Below are positions 44,175 through 52,451 of a DNA stretch of 64,000 nt, in pieces (position 1 is the stretch's first letter; every line of letters begins with the position of its first letter). Below the pieces are notes generated by a model. It was not told the DNA's origin and ran no database searches. It was given only the letters and a program-made list of their open reading frames with translations. The DNA is from Betaproteobacteria bacterium (GTDB lineage Bacteria > Pseudomonadota > Gammaproteobacteria > Burkholderiales > Burkholderiaceae_C): positions 62,001-126,000 of the forward strand of contig JADIZZ010000002.1 in the NCBI GenBank assembly GCA_016704535.1, given 5' to 3'. Position numbers and translations under genes: made by a program.

Positions 44175-45154
44175 CGGCGCTGCTGGAAGTGCGCAAGCTG
44201 CGCGTCGACTTCGGCGGCTTCACGGCCGTCGACGGCGTCGATCTCGATGTGGCGCACGGTGAGTTGCTGGGCATCGTCGGCGAGTCGGGCAGCGGCAAGA
44301 GCGTGTCGATGATGGCGCTGATGGGACTGATCGACGCGCCGGGCATCGTCAGCGCCGACGCAATGCGCTTCGACGGTCACGACCTGCTGACGATGAGCGC
44401 GGCGCAACGCCGGCGCGTCATCGGCAAGGACATCGCGATGGTGTTCCAGGACGCGCTGAACAGCCTGAACCCCAGCCACACGGTGGGCGACCAGGTGCGC
44501 GAGGTGCTAAGGGTGCACCTGGGCCTGCGCGGCGCGGCGCTGGAAGCGCGTGTGTTCGAACTCTTCGAGCTGGTGGAAATACCGGCCGCGAAGCAGCGCC
44601 TTCGCAACTACCCGCACCAGATGAGCGGGGGCATGAACCAGCGCGTGATGATCGCGATGGCCATTGCGTGCCAACCCCGGTTGCTGATCGCCGATGAGCC
44701 GACCACGGCGCTGGACGTCACCATCCAGGCCCAGGTGATGGACCTGCTGACGCGGCTGCAGCGTGAACAGGGCCTCAGCCTGGTGCTGATCACGCACGAC
44801 CTGGCGGTGGTGGCCGAGATGGCACGCCGCGTGGCAGTGATGTACGCCGGCCAGGTGGTGGAGACAGCGCCCGTCGACACGCTCTTCAGCCAGCCGCGCC
44901 ACCCCTACACCGCCGCACTACTGGCCGCGCTGCCCGAACACAACCGGGGCGCAAGCCGGCTGGCCACGCTGCCCGGCATCGTGCCCGGCCGCCGCGACCG
45001 CCCCGCCGGCTGCCTGCTGGCGCCACGCTGCAGCCACGTGCAACCTCGCTGCGTGCAGGAACGGCCGGGGCTGCACGGCCAGGGCCAGGAAAACCGTGCA
45101 GAGGCCGTGCGCTGCTTCTTCCCGCTGACCCCGCAGGCAGGGGCGCATGGCTGA
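44171..45154 (+). CDS. Peptide ABC transporter ATPase (DppD-like)
   Basis: A 327-residue nucleotide-binding subunit of the importer. It shows Walker A GESGSGKS near residue 40, the Q-loop in AMVFQDALNSLNP, the signature MSGGMNQRVMIAMA near 155, Walker B LLIADEPTTALD and the H-loop LITHDLAVV. The C-terminal oligopeptide-type domain contains the Cys cluster CLLAPRCSHVQPRC, which in related ATPases binds an Fe-S cluster or metal. The ATG overlaps the permease stop (ATGA). Confidence 0.93.
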   Translation: MTALLEVRKLRVDFGGFTAVDGVDLDVAHGELLGIVGESGSGKSVSMMALMGLIDAPGIVSADAMRFDGHDLLTMSAAQRRRVIGKDIAMVFQDALNSLNPSHTVGDQVREVLRVHLGLRGAALEARVFELFELVEIPAAKQRLRNYPHQMSGGMNQRVMIAMAIACQPRLLIADEPTTALDVTIQAQVMDLLTRLQREQGLSLVLITHDLAVVAEMARRVAVMYAGQVVETAPVDTLFSQPRHPYTAALLAALPEHNRGASRLATLPGIVPGRRDRPAGCLLAPRCSHVQPRCVQERPGLHGQGQENRAEAVRCFFPLTPQAGAHG

Positions 45155-46130
45155 GGCGCCCGTCACCCACGCCAGCGTTATGCGCGCCGAGAGCCTGGCG
45201 CGCCACTACCGCAGCCCGCGAGGCTTCCTGCGCGGCCACGCCACGGTGAAGGCGCTGAACGGCGTGAGCTTCGAACTCGCCGCCGGACGCACGCTGGCCG
45301 TGGTGGGCGAATCGGGATGCGGCAAGAGCACGCTGGCGCGCCAGCTGACGCTGATCGAGCCGCCGACGGCCGGTGCGCTGTTCATCGACGGGCACGATGC
45401 CGCGAACACCGACGCCGCCACGCTGCAGCGCCTGCGCCGGCGCGTGCAGATGGTGTTCCAGAATCCGTATGCGTCGCTGAACCCGCGCAAGACCATCGCA
45501 GCGGCGCTGGCCGAGCCGCTCGTCATCCACACGCCGCTGAACCGGGCCGAGCGCGCCGAGCGCGTGGCGCAGATGCTGCAACACGTGGGCCTGCGGCCCG
45601 AACACGCGGCGCGCTACCCGCACATGTTCAGCGGCGGTCAGCGCCAGCGCGTGGCGGTGGCGCGCGCGATGATGCTGCAGCCCGCCGTCGTCGTTGCCGA
45701 TGAACCGACCTCGGCGCTGGACGTGTCGATACAGGCGCAGATCCTCAACCTCTTCATGGACCTGCAGGAAGCCACCGGCACTGCCTACGTCTTCATCAGC
45801 CACAACCTGGCGGTGGTGGAACACGTGGCGCACGAAGTGATGGTGATGTACTTCGGCAGCGCCGTGGAGCAAGGCCCCAAGGCGCAGGTGCTGGGCGCGC
45901 CGCTGCATCCCTACACGCAGGCGCTGCTGTCGGCCGTGCCGGCGCTGAAGGCGCAGGACCGCCGGCAGCGTGTGCCGCTGCAGGGCGAGATGCCCAGCCC
46001 GCTTTCGCCGCCCACGGGCTGCACCTTCCACACGCGCTGCCCGCTCGCGGTGGCGCGCTGCCGGGCCGAGGTGCCCACATTGCGCGAGCTGGCCGGGCGG
46101 CGTGTCGCCTGCCACGTGGTGGCCGGCTGA
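45147..46130 (+). CDS. Peptide ABC transporter ATPase (DppF-like)
   Basis: The second ATPase subunit, 327 residues, overlapping the first by eight bases. Walker A is GESGCGKSTLAR near residue 55, the Q-loop lies in MVFQNPYASLNPRKT, the signature in FSGGQRQRVAVARAM, Walker B in VVVADEPTSALD and the H-loop in FISHNLAVVEHV. The C-terminal oligo_HPY domain ends with CTFHTRCPLAVARC. Two different ATPases plus two permeases make a complete Dpp/Opp-type core. A 7-bp hairpin (46134-46152) follows the gene but lacks a T tract. Confidence 0.93.
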   Translation: MAEAPVTHASVMRAESLARHYRSPRGFLRGHATVKALNGVSFELAAGRTLAVVGESGCGKSTLARQLTLIEPPTAGALFIDGHDAANTDAATLQRLRRRVQMVFQNPYASLNPRKTIAAALAEPLVIHTPLNRAERAERVAQMLQHVGLRPEHAARYPHMFSGGQRQRVAVARAMMLQPAVVVADEPTSALDVSIQAQILNLFMDLQEATGTAYVFISHNLAVVEHVAHEVMVMYFGSAVEQGPKAQVLGAPLHPYTQALLSAVPALKAQDRRQRVPLQGEMPSPLSPPTGCTFHTRCPLAVARCRAEVPTLRELAGRRVACHVVAG

Positions 46131-46226
46131 GCACGCGGGCACAGCGCCCGCGGAACGCCGCCCCACGCCTAAACTCGACCTCGCGCCGCTACCCCGGGGC
46201 GCGCCTCACGCCCAGAAGTACCCGCC

Positions 46227-47276
46227 ATGCAAGACCCCGACCTCGCCCAGGCCCTGCGAGCCGCCATCCTGGCACAGGACTTTGCGTCGACGCCCGATTC
46301 CTGGCAGTACGACGCACCGCTCGGCCTGCACCCCAGCATCGACTTGGCGCTGGCCGTCTTTCCGCGCACCGGCCCACCACGCTGGGCCAACGTGCTCTCT
46401 TCGCGTGAACATCCGCAAGGCGTAGTGGCCGAGCTGGGCCCCGACGCCGGCGCAGTGCGAAACGTGCAATTCCTGTGTGATTTGCAGAACGAGCGCGGCG
46501 AATCCATCGTCTGGCTGCCCGGCGCAGACTGGTCCACGCTCGACTTCCGCCCGCTGTCCGGCAACGGCCCGTGGCGCTTCGTTGCGCCCTACCCGGCTTC
46601 GCTGCTCAAGCTGATGGTGGCCTTTGGCGTGGCGCTGGCCGTCGACCGTGGCCTGTGCCACTGGCCCGCCGCGCTCGAACCGATGATCGTCATCAGCGAC
46701 AACCGCTCGACGGACGAGTGTGTTGCACTGATGCACCGCTGTGGCGTCGTCGGCCTGCTGAACCAGTCCCTGGCCGAGCGCGGCCTGACGACGCTGCAGC
46801 TCAACGACACCACGCCCGCCGGCGGCTGGCGCAACGCCGACGGCGCCGGCGTCGGTCACATCCACATGACGGCCTGGGACAGCCTGCGCCTGCTTTGGCT
46901 GATCGACGCCGCCGCGCCGCCGCCGCCCTGGCTGCCACCGGGCCTGCCGCCGCTGTTGCAGCCAGCGAGTGCCGCCCGCCTGCACGACGTGCTGCGGCGG
47001 CAGCAGCTGGAGGAAACGCTGTCGTCCGGCTCGCTGAAGCACCTGCCCGGCTGGGTACCCGGGCTACCCGACGCGCCGGTGTTCGCGCACAAGACTGGCA
47101 ACACCGACAACTACGCGTCCGACGCCGGCATCGTGCAGCAAGGCGGTACGCACTACATCGTGTCCGTGTTCACGAGCCTGGGCCGGCGTTATGCGCCCGT
47201 GGCAGCGGCCGCCACCACCTGGCGGCTGCCAGCACTGGGCGCAGCGGTGCACCGCATCGCAGAGGCCCTGGCTTGA
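46227..47276 (+). CDS. Serine hydrolase of class A beta-lactamase/PBP fold, no signal peptide
   Basis: A 349-residue protein with the penicillin-recognising motifs in order: Ser125-x-x-Lys128 in PASLLK, Ser157-Asp158-Asn159 in VISDNRSTDE, and Lys289-Thr290-Gly291 in HKTGN. The class A omega-loop Leu-Asn is present at 192-193 (TTLQLNDTTPAGG), but Thr189 stands where the deacylating Glu of ExxLN beta-lactamases should be. No signal peptide can be added, because an in-frame stop at 46170 closes the frame 57 bases upstream without another usable start. It is therefore probably a cytosolic peptidase or amidase rather than a drug-inactivating enzyme. It lies between the ABC importer and the LD-carboxypeptidase. 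Confidence 0.82.
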   Translation: MQDPDLAQALRAAILAQDFASTPDSWQYDAPLGLHPSIDLALAVFPRTGPPRWANVLSSREHPQGVVAELGPDAGAVRNVQFLCDLQNERGESIVWLPGADWSTLDFRPLSGNGPWRFVAPYPASLLKLMVAFGVALAVDRGLCHWPAALEPMIVISDNRSTDECVALMHRCGVVGLLNQSLAERGLTTLQLNDTTPAGGWRNADGAGVGHIHMTAWDSLRLLWLIDAAAPPPPWLPPGLPPLLQPASAARLHDVLRRQQLEETLSSGSLKHLPGWVPGLPDAPVFAHKTGNTDNYASDAGIVQQGGTHYIVSVFTSLGRRYAPVAAAATTWRLPALGAAVHRIAEALA

Positions 47277-47281
47277 ACGCC

Positions 47282-48256
47282 ATGCCGGCCCTTCCGGCCT
47301 TCGGCGGCTACGCGGCGTTGCCTCAGGGCAGCCTGATCGGTGTCGTCGCGCCCGCCGGCCCGGTGGAACCCGAGCGCCTGGAGGCCGTGCCGGCGCTGTA
47401 CGCGCGCTTCGGCTACCGGTGCCGCGTCTACCCTGGCTGCAGCCAGCGCAGCAGCTACCTGGCCGGGCCTGACGCGCTGCGTCTGGCCGACCTGCACGCG
47501 GCACTGGCCGACCCCGAGGTGGCCGCACTGCACGCCATCCGCGGGGGCTACGGCTGCATGCGTCTGCTCGACGCCGTCGACACCACGCTGCTGCGTGCGC
47601 GGCCGAAGCTGCTCATCGGCTACAGCGACCTCACCGCCCTGCACGCGCTGTGGGCACGCGAGGGCCTGCCGACGCTGCACGCGCCGATGGCGGCGTCGGA
47701 CATCCTGTTGCCGGGCCGGGAGGCCGACCGCGACGCGCTGTTCGCGCTGCTGCAAGGCGGCCTGCGTGCCGGCGCGGTGCTGGCGCCAGCGCTCGAAGCT
47801 TCGCCCCTGCACGTGGGCGGCCGTGCCGAGGGGCGCCTGATCGGCGGCAACCTCAGCCTGGTAGCCGCGCTGCTGGGCACGCCCTGGGCCTGGGATGCGC
47901 GCGGCGCGCTGCTCTTCCTGGAAGACGTGAGCGAAGACCTCTACCGCGTCGACCGCCTGCTCACGCAGCTGCGCCTGGCCGGCGTGCTGGACGTTGCTGC
48001 CGGCATCGTGCTGGGCAGCTTCACCGAGGCCGAGTCACCCACCGCGCTGCTGCAATCGCTGCTGCAGCCGCTGTGCGAGCGCCAGCGCAAACCGCTGCTG
48101 GCCGGCTGGCCCGCCGGCCACGGCACGCCCAACCGGCCGCTGCCGCTGGGCCTGAACGCCATGCTCGATGCCGATGCCGGCACGCTGACCCTCACCGAGA
48201 CGCTGCTACACGGCCCCGCGCCGTCAGCGGCCCGGCTGGTGCAAGCCGCAAAATAG
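47282..48256 (+). CDS. ldcA: Muramoyltetrapeptide LD-carboxypeptidase (S66 family)
   Basis: LdcA removes the terminal D-Ala from tetrapeptide muropeptides in the cytosol, a key step in cell-wall recycling. The 324-residue product has the S66 triad: nucleophile Ser115 in LLIGYSDLTALH, Glu214 in LLFLEDVSEDLYRVDR and His280 in WPAGHGTPN. It also has IRGGYGCMRLLD near residue 88. The start is ATG 47282; TTG 47273, overlapping the preceding stop, is the alternative. It closes the peptide-uptake block. With the AmpG-like carrier and the neighbouring serine hydrolase, it suggests use of cell-wall peptides. Microcin-type immunity is another role known for S66 proteins. Confidence 0.92.
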   Translation: MPALPAFGGYAALPQGSLIGVVAPAGPVEPERLEAVPALYARFGYRCRVYPGCSQRSSYLAGPDALRLADLHAALADPEVAALHAIRGGYGCMRLLDAVDTTLLRARPKLLIGYSDLTALHALWAREGLPTLHAPMAASDILLPGREADRDALFALLQGGLRAGAVLAPALEASPLHVGGRAEGRLIGGNLSLVAALLGTPWAWDARGALLFLEDVSEDLYRVDRLLTQLRLAGVLDVAAGIVLGSFTEAESPTALLQSLLQPLCERQRKPLLAGWPAGHGTPNRPLPLGLNAMLDADAGTLTLTETLLHGPAPSAARLVQAAK

Positions 48257-48291
48257 CGCGATCACTTTCGCGGCGCCTTGCCGCCTCCGCC

Positions 48292-49221
48292 ATGAACCAG
48301 CCCACCCTGGCCAGCCTCGGCCCCGCCGTGCAGACGACGAGCCTGCACTCCCTGCCTCTCATCGCGCGCGGCAAGGTGCGTGACCTGTATGCCGTCGGCG
48401 CCGACCGCATGCTGATGGTGGCCAGCGACCGCTTGAGCGCCTTCGACGTGGTGATGAAGGCGCCGGTACCCGGCAAGGGCCGGCTGCTGACAGAAATGGC
48501 GCTGTTCTGGTTCGACCTGCTGAAGCACACCGTACCCAACCACCTCAGCGGCGAAGCGCCCGAGAGCGTGGTCGCCGCCGACGAGGTGGCCCAGGTGCAG
48601 GGCCGCAGCATGCTCGTCAAGCGCCTGACGCCGCTGCCCTGCGAGGCGGTGGTGCGCGGCTACGTCGTCGGCTCGGGCTGGAAGGAATACTCGAAGAGTG
48701 GCACCGTCTGCGGCATTCCCATGCCCGCCGGGCTGGCGATGACGACGCCGCTGGCGCAACCCATCTTCACGCCCGCCACCAAGGCCGCGGTGGGCGACCA
48801 CGACGAGAACATCTCGTTCGCGCAGCTCGAAGCGCTGCTGGGTGCGGTGCGCGCGGCCGAGGTGCGGGACACGGCGATCCGCATCTACACGGCGGCACGC
48901 GACTACGCTGCCACGCGCGGCATCGTCATCGCCGACACCAAGTTCGAGTTCGGCCTCGACGAACACGGCACGCTGACGCTGATGGACGAGGTGCTGACGC
49001 CAGACTCATCCCGCTTCTGGCTTGCCGACGAACTGGCGCAGGGCCGCATCGTCGCGCTGGACAAGCAGCCGCTGCGCGATTGGCTGGCAAGCACCGGCGT
49101 CACCGGCGGCGCCGAGCAGGCGGCGCTGGACCTGCCCGAGAGCGTGATCCTGGGCGTGCACGAACGCTATGCCCGTGCACATCGGCTTCTGTGCAGCAGC
49201 CCGGCAGGGGCGGCGGCATGA
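48292..49221 (+). CDS. purC: Phosphoribosylaminoimidazole-succinocarboxamide synthase
   Basis: PurC joins aspartate to CAIR with ATP to make SAICAR in de novo purine synthesis. The 309-residue enzyme is the longer, SAICAR-synthetase type with GKVRDLYAVGADRMLMVASDRLSAFD near residue 25. LVKRLTPLPCEAVVRGYVVGSGW lies near 110, and the catalytic DTKFEFG and DEVLTPDSSRFW lie near 220-245. The ATG at 48292 follows ldcA by 35 bp. The stop overlaps the start of the next M14 gene. Confidence 0.96.
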   Translation: MNQPTLASLGPAVQTTSLHSLPLIARGKVRDLYAVGADRMLMVASDRLSAFDVVMKAPVPGKGRLLTEMALFWFDLLKHTVPNHLSGEAPESVVAADEVAQVQGRSMLVKRLTPLPCEAVVRGYVVGSGWKEYSKSGTVCGIPMPAGLAMTTPLAQPIFTPATKAAVGDHDENISFAQLEALLGAVRAAEVRDTAIRIYTAARDYAATRGIVIADTKFEFGLDEHGTLTLMDEVLTPDSSRFWLADELAQGRIVALDKQPLRDWLASTGVTGGAEQAALDLPESVILGVHERYARAHRLLCSSPAGAAA

Positions 49222-50186
49222 TCAGCAACCGCAACCTGCGCGCCCACCGCATCGCCGGCCTGGAAGGCGGCACGGCCGGCCCGCGGCTCATCGTCACCGG
49301 CGCCGTGCACGGCAACGAGACCGCAGGCACGAAGGGCATACGCCGCGTGCTGCGCGAGATCGACGACGGCGACATCGAGATCGTGCACGGAACGGTCACC
49401 TTCGTGCCGGTGTGCAACCCACTGGCCTACAACCACGTGCGGCGCATGGGCGAGCGCAACCTCAACCGCCGCCTGCAACCCACCGCCACGCCGCAGGATA
49501 ACGAGGACCGCATCGCCGGCGTGCTGTGCCAGTGGCTGGCCGAACACGACGTGCTGCTCGACCTGCACAGCTTTCGCAGCCACGGCGAGCCTTTCGTGAT
49601 GCGCGGCCCGGCCGACAACCGCGATCCGCTGGAGCCCTTTTCGCACGCCACGGCCGAGGCGCAGCTGGCCGCCCACGTGGGCGTGCGGCGCGTGGTCGAA
49701 GGCTGGATGCCGGCCTACGCCGAAGGCGTGGCTCGCCGCCGCGCGCGCGGCCTCACGCCCGGCGCGGTGCACGAAGACCCGAGCTACGGCATCGGCACCA
49801 CCGAGTACATGCGCAGCCAGGGCGGCTGCGGTGTCACGCTGGAGTGCGGCCAACACGACGACCCCGCGGGCCCCGATGTGGCCTACTTTGCCATCCGCCA
49901 GACGCTGGCTCTGCTGGGCCTGGCCGACATCCCGCTGGCGCCGCCCGCGCAGCCCTTCGAGTGCTTGCAGCTGACCGAGGTGACCGACCGCCACGCCGAG
50001 GCCGACCGCTTCGTCAAACCCTGGACCAGCTTCGACCCGCTGGCCCAGGGCGAGCTCATCGCGGTGCGTGCCGATGGCAGCGAACTGCGCGCGCCGCAGG
50101 CCGGCTACATAGTCTTCCCCGATGTCTCGGCGCTGCCCGGGCACGAGTGGTTCTACCTGGCGCAGGCCAGCGCGCGGCCGCTGTAG
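49218..50186 (+). CDS. Succinylglutamate desuccinylase/aspartoacylase-family protein
   Basis: A 322-residue M14-like zinc hydrolase that should cleave an N-acyl amino acid or similar amide. The zinc ligands are His and Glu in GAVHGNETAG near residue 33 and a third His in LLDLHSFRSHG near 120. NLNRRLQP gives the substrate-binding Arg. A C-terminal beta domain with GELIAVRADGSELRAPQAGYIVF follows. It differs from AstE of arginine catabolism in context: no ast genes are near. Its ATG overlaps the stop of purC. The substrate is unknown. Confidence 0.85.
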   Translation: MISNRNLRAHRIAGLEGGTAGPRLIVTGAVHGNETAGTKGIRRVLREIDDGDIEIVHGTVTFVPVCNPLAYNHVRRMGERNLNRRLQPTATPQDNEDRIAGVLCQWLAEHDVLLDLHSFRSHGEPFVMRGPADNRDPLEPFSHATAEAQLAAHVGVRRVVEGWMPAYAEGVARRRARGLTPGAVHEDPSYGIGTTEYMRSQGGCGVTLECGQHDDPAGPDVAYFAIRQTLALLGLADIPLAPPAQPFECLQLTEVTDRHAEADRFVKPWTSFDPLAQGELIAVRADGSELRAPQAGYIVFPDVSALPGHEWFYLAQASARPL

Positions 50187-50187
50187 G

Positions 50188-50210
50188 CGCGGCCGCCGCG
50201 GGCCGCGGTT
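50188..50210. terminator. Possible bidirectional terminator hairpin
   Basis: CGCGGCC (50188-50194) and GGCCGCG (50201-50207) pair across a 6-base loop, followed by GTTT on the plus strand. It lies between two convergent genes. The T tract is short, so the call is weak. Confidence 0.35.
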
Positions 50211-51182
50211 TCAATCGGGCTTGATGCCCGCCCGCGTGACGATGTCCTTCCACGTCTTCTGCTGCGCCGCGATGTAGGCCGCGAACTCTTCCGGCGGCCC
50301 CCCGCCGCCCGAGGCCCCGTCGGCCGTGAAGCGCTCGGTGACCGAGTTGCTCTTCAGCGCCTTCAGGCTCTCCTCCTGCAGTCGCTTGACGACGTCGCGC
50401 GGCGTGCCGGCGGGCGCCAGGATGCCGTACCACTGCGAGGTCTCGAAGTCCTTGAAGCCCATCTCGGCCACCGTCGGCACGTCGGGCAGCTGCGGCAGGC
50501 GCTTGGCCGTGCCCACGGCGATGGCGCGCAGCCTGCCGCTCTTGATGTGCGGCAGCAGCGCCGGCAGCCCGGCACTGCTGGCCTGGGTGCGGCCGGCCAG
50601 CAGGTCGGTCAGCTGCGGGCCGGTGCCGCGGTAGGGAATGTGCACGATGAACATGCCCGTCACCAGCTTCAGGTATTCCATCGCCAGGTGGCCGGCGCTG
50701 GCGTTGCCGGCGCTGCCGTAGTTCAGCTTGCCCGGGTTCTGCTTCGCGTAGGCGACGAACTCCTTGAAGTCCTTGGCCGGCACGTCGGGGTGGATGACGA
50801 AGAGGTTCGGCACCTTGGCCAGCATCGTGACGGGCACGAAGTCCCGGTTCACGTCGTAGGGCTGGTTGGGAAAGATGTACGGGTTCACCGCCAGCGAGCC
50901 GACGTGGCCCAGGATGATGGTGTGGCCGTCGGGCTTGCTCTTGGCCACGTCCTGCATCGCCGGGATGCCGGCGCCGCCGCCCTTGTTGTCGACGAAAACC
51001 GTCTGGCCGAGCTGCTTGCTCAGTTCGTTGGCCACGGTGCGGGCGACGATCTCGCTCGTGCCGCCGGGCGCAAAGGGCACGACGAAGCGGATGCTCTGGC
51101 TGGGCCAGCCGGCCTGAGCGCGGCCCAGCGTGGGCAGGGCCAGCGCCGAAGCGGCCAGCACGGTGCGGCGTTGAATGCTCAT
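50211..51182 (-). CDS. Bug-family tripartite tricarboxylate transporter substrate-binding protein
   Basis: A 323-residue periplasmic solute-binding protein of the Bug (TctC-like) family, which is very abundant in Burkholderiales. A signal peptide of twin-arginine style is visible (MSIQRRTVLAASALALPTLGRAQA). The mature chain has IRFVVPFAPGGTSEIVARTVA, VDNKGGGAGIPAMQDVAKSKPDG, GSAGNASAGHLAMEYLK, and HIPYRGTGPQLTDLLAGR. No TctA or TctB membrane partner is adjacent, as is usual for orphan Bug genes, so the ligand is unknown. The ATG at 51182 is chosen for the signal peptide. It is divergent from mnmA. Confidence 0.92.
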   Translation of the reverse strand: MSIQRRTVLAASALALPTLGRAQAGWPSQSIRFVVPFAPGGTSEIVARTVANELSKQLGQTVFVDNKGGGAGIPAMQDVAKSKPDGHTIILGHVGSLAVNPYIFPNQPYDVNRDFVPVTMLAKVPNLFVIHPDVPAKDFKEFVAYAKQNPGKLNYGSAGNASAGHLAMEYLKLVTGMFIVHIPYRGTGPQLTDLLAGRTQASSAGLPALLPHIKSGRLRAIAVGTAKRLPQLPDVPTVAEMGFKDFETSQWYGILAPAGTPRDVVKRLQEESLKALKSNSVTERFTADGASGGGGPPEEFAAYIAAQQKTWKDIVTRAGIKPD

Positions 51183-51250
51183 GGGTCTTGTCTCCTGGAG
51201 CGGTGTGGAATGCAGACTCACCCATTGTGGCGCGACGGGATAATCGCCCG

Positions 51251-52435
51251 ATGCCGAGTAAACGCGTGGTGGTGGGCCTGAGTGGCGGGGTGGACTCCGC
51301 CGTCACCGCCCACCTGCTGAAGGCCCAGGGTTTCGATGTCGTCGGCATCTTCATGAAGAACTGGGAAGGTGACGACGACGACGCCTACTGCTCCAGCAAC
51401 GTCGATTTCGTCGACGCCGCGGCGGTGGCCGACGTGCTGGGCATCGAGATCGAACACGTCAACTTCGCTGCCGAATACAAGGACCGCGTCTTCGCCGAGT
51501 TCCTGCGCGAGTACGCCGCCGGCCGCACGCCCAACCCCGATGTGCTCTGCAACGCCGAGATCAAGTTCAAGGCCTTCCTCGACCACGCCATGCGACTGGG
51601 GGCCGACCGTATCGCAACGGGGCACTACGCGCGGGTGCGTGAACACGACGGCCGTTTCGAGCTGCTCAAGGGCCTGGACCCGGCGAAAGACCAGAGCTAC
51701 TTCCTGCACCGGCTGAACCAGGCCCAGCTGGCGAAGACGCTGTTCCCGGTGGGCGAGCTGCGCAAGACCGAGGTGCGGCGCATCGCCGCCGAAATCGGCC
51801 TGCCGAACGCGAGGAAGAAGGACAGCACCGGCATCTGCTTCATCGGCGAGCGGCCCTTCCGCGACTTCCTCAACCGCTATCTGAACCACGCGCCCGGCCC
51901 CATGCTCGACGAGCACGGCCGCGAGCTCGGCCGCCACGTGGGCCTCAGCTTCTACACGCTGGGCCAGCGGCAGGGGCTGGGCATCGGCGGCGTGGCCACG
52001 AGCGCGGGCCCGCAAGGTCAGCACGCGCCCTGGTACGTGGCGCACAAGGACCTGGCCCACAACACGCTGCATGTGGTGCAGGGCCACGAACATCCCTGGC
52101 TGCAGTCGCGTTGGCTGGAAGCCGAGGATTGCAGCTGGGTGGCCGGCGCGCCACCCGCGCCGGGCGCGCTGGCCGCCAAGACCCGCTACCGCCAGGCCGA
52201 CGCCCCGTGCACCTTAACGCTGCAGCCGGCCGGCTTCAGGCTTGACTTCGGCGCACCCCAGTGGGCCGTGACGCCCGGCCAGAGCGCCGTGCTCTATGAC
52301 GGTGAGGTCTGCCTGGGCGGCGGGGTCATCGCGCGCGCCGAAACGCCCGATGTCGTGGCAGCCCGACCGCCTGACACTCTGCCGGCCCGGCGCCGGCGCG
52401 GCTGGCGTCCACCCACACCCGCCCGCAGCGGCTGA
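51251..52435 (+). CDS. mnmA: tRNA-specific 2-thiouridylase MnmA
   Basis: MnmA puts sulfur on position 2 of the wobble uridine of Lys, Glu and Gln tRNAs. The 394-residue protein has the PP-loop SGGVDS at residues 11-16 and the catalytic Cys100 in NPDVLCNAEIKF. The second catalytic cysteine is Cys196 in DSTGICFIGE. A beta-barrel C-terminal domain follows. About 30 extra residues rich in Arg and Pro (ending RRRRGWRPPTPARSG) extend past the usual end, perhaps from loss of the original stop. It is convergent with add. Confidence 0.94.
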   Translation: MPSKRVVVGLSGGVDSAVTAHLLKAQGFDVVGIFMKNWEGDDDDAYCSSNVDFVDAAAVADVLGIEIEHVNFAAEYKDRVFAEFLREYAAGRTPNPDVLCNAEIKFKAFLDHAMRLGADRIATGHYARVREHDGRFELLKGLDPAKDQSYFLHRLNQAQLAKTLFPVGELRKTEVRRIAAEIGLPNARKKDSTGICFIGERPFRDFLNRYLNHAPGPMLDEHGRELGRHVGLSFYTLGQRQGLGIGGVATSAGPQGQHAPWYVAHKDLAHNTLHVVQGHEHPWLQSRWLEAEDCSWVAGAPPAPGALAAKTRYRQADAPCTLTLQPAGFRLDFGAPQWAVTPGQSAVLYDGEVCLGGGVIARAETPDVVAARPPDTLPARRRRGWRPPTPARSG

Positions 52436-52451
52436 ACCACCGGCCGCACGC

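Noticed and set aside
46134..46152. Hairpin CGCGGGC/GCCCGCG after the DppF-like gene
   Set aside because: No T tract on either strand and short stems like this are frequent by chance at this GC content.
46227..47276. Calling the serine hydrolase an antibiotic-resistance beta-lactamase
   Set aside because: No signal peptide and no ExxLN glutamate; the setting is peptide metabolism.
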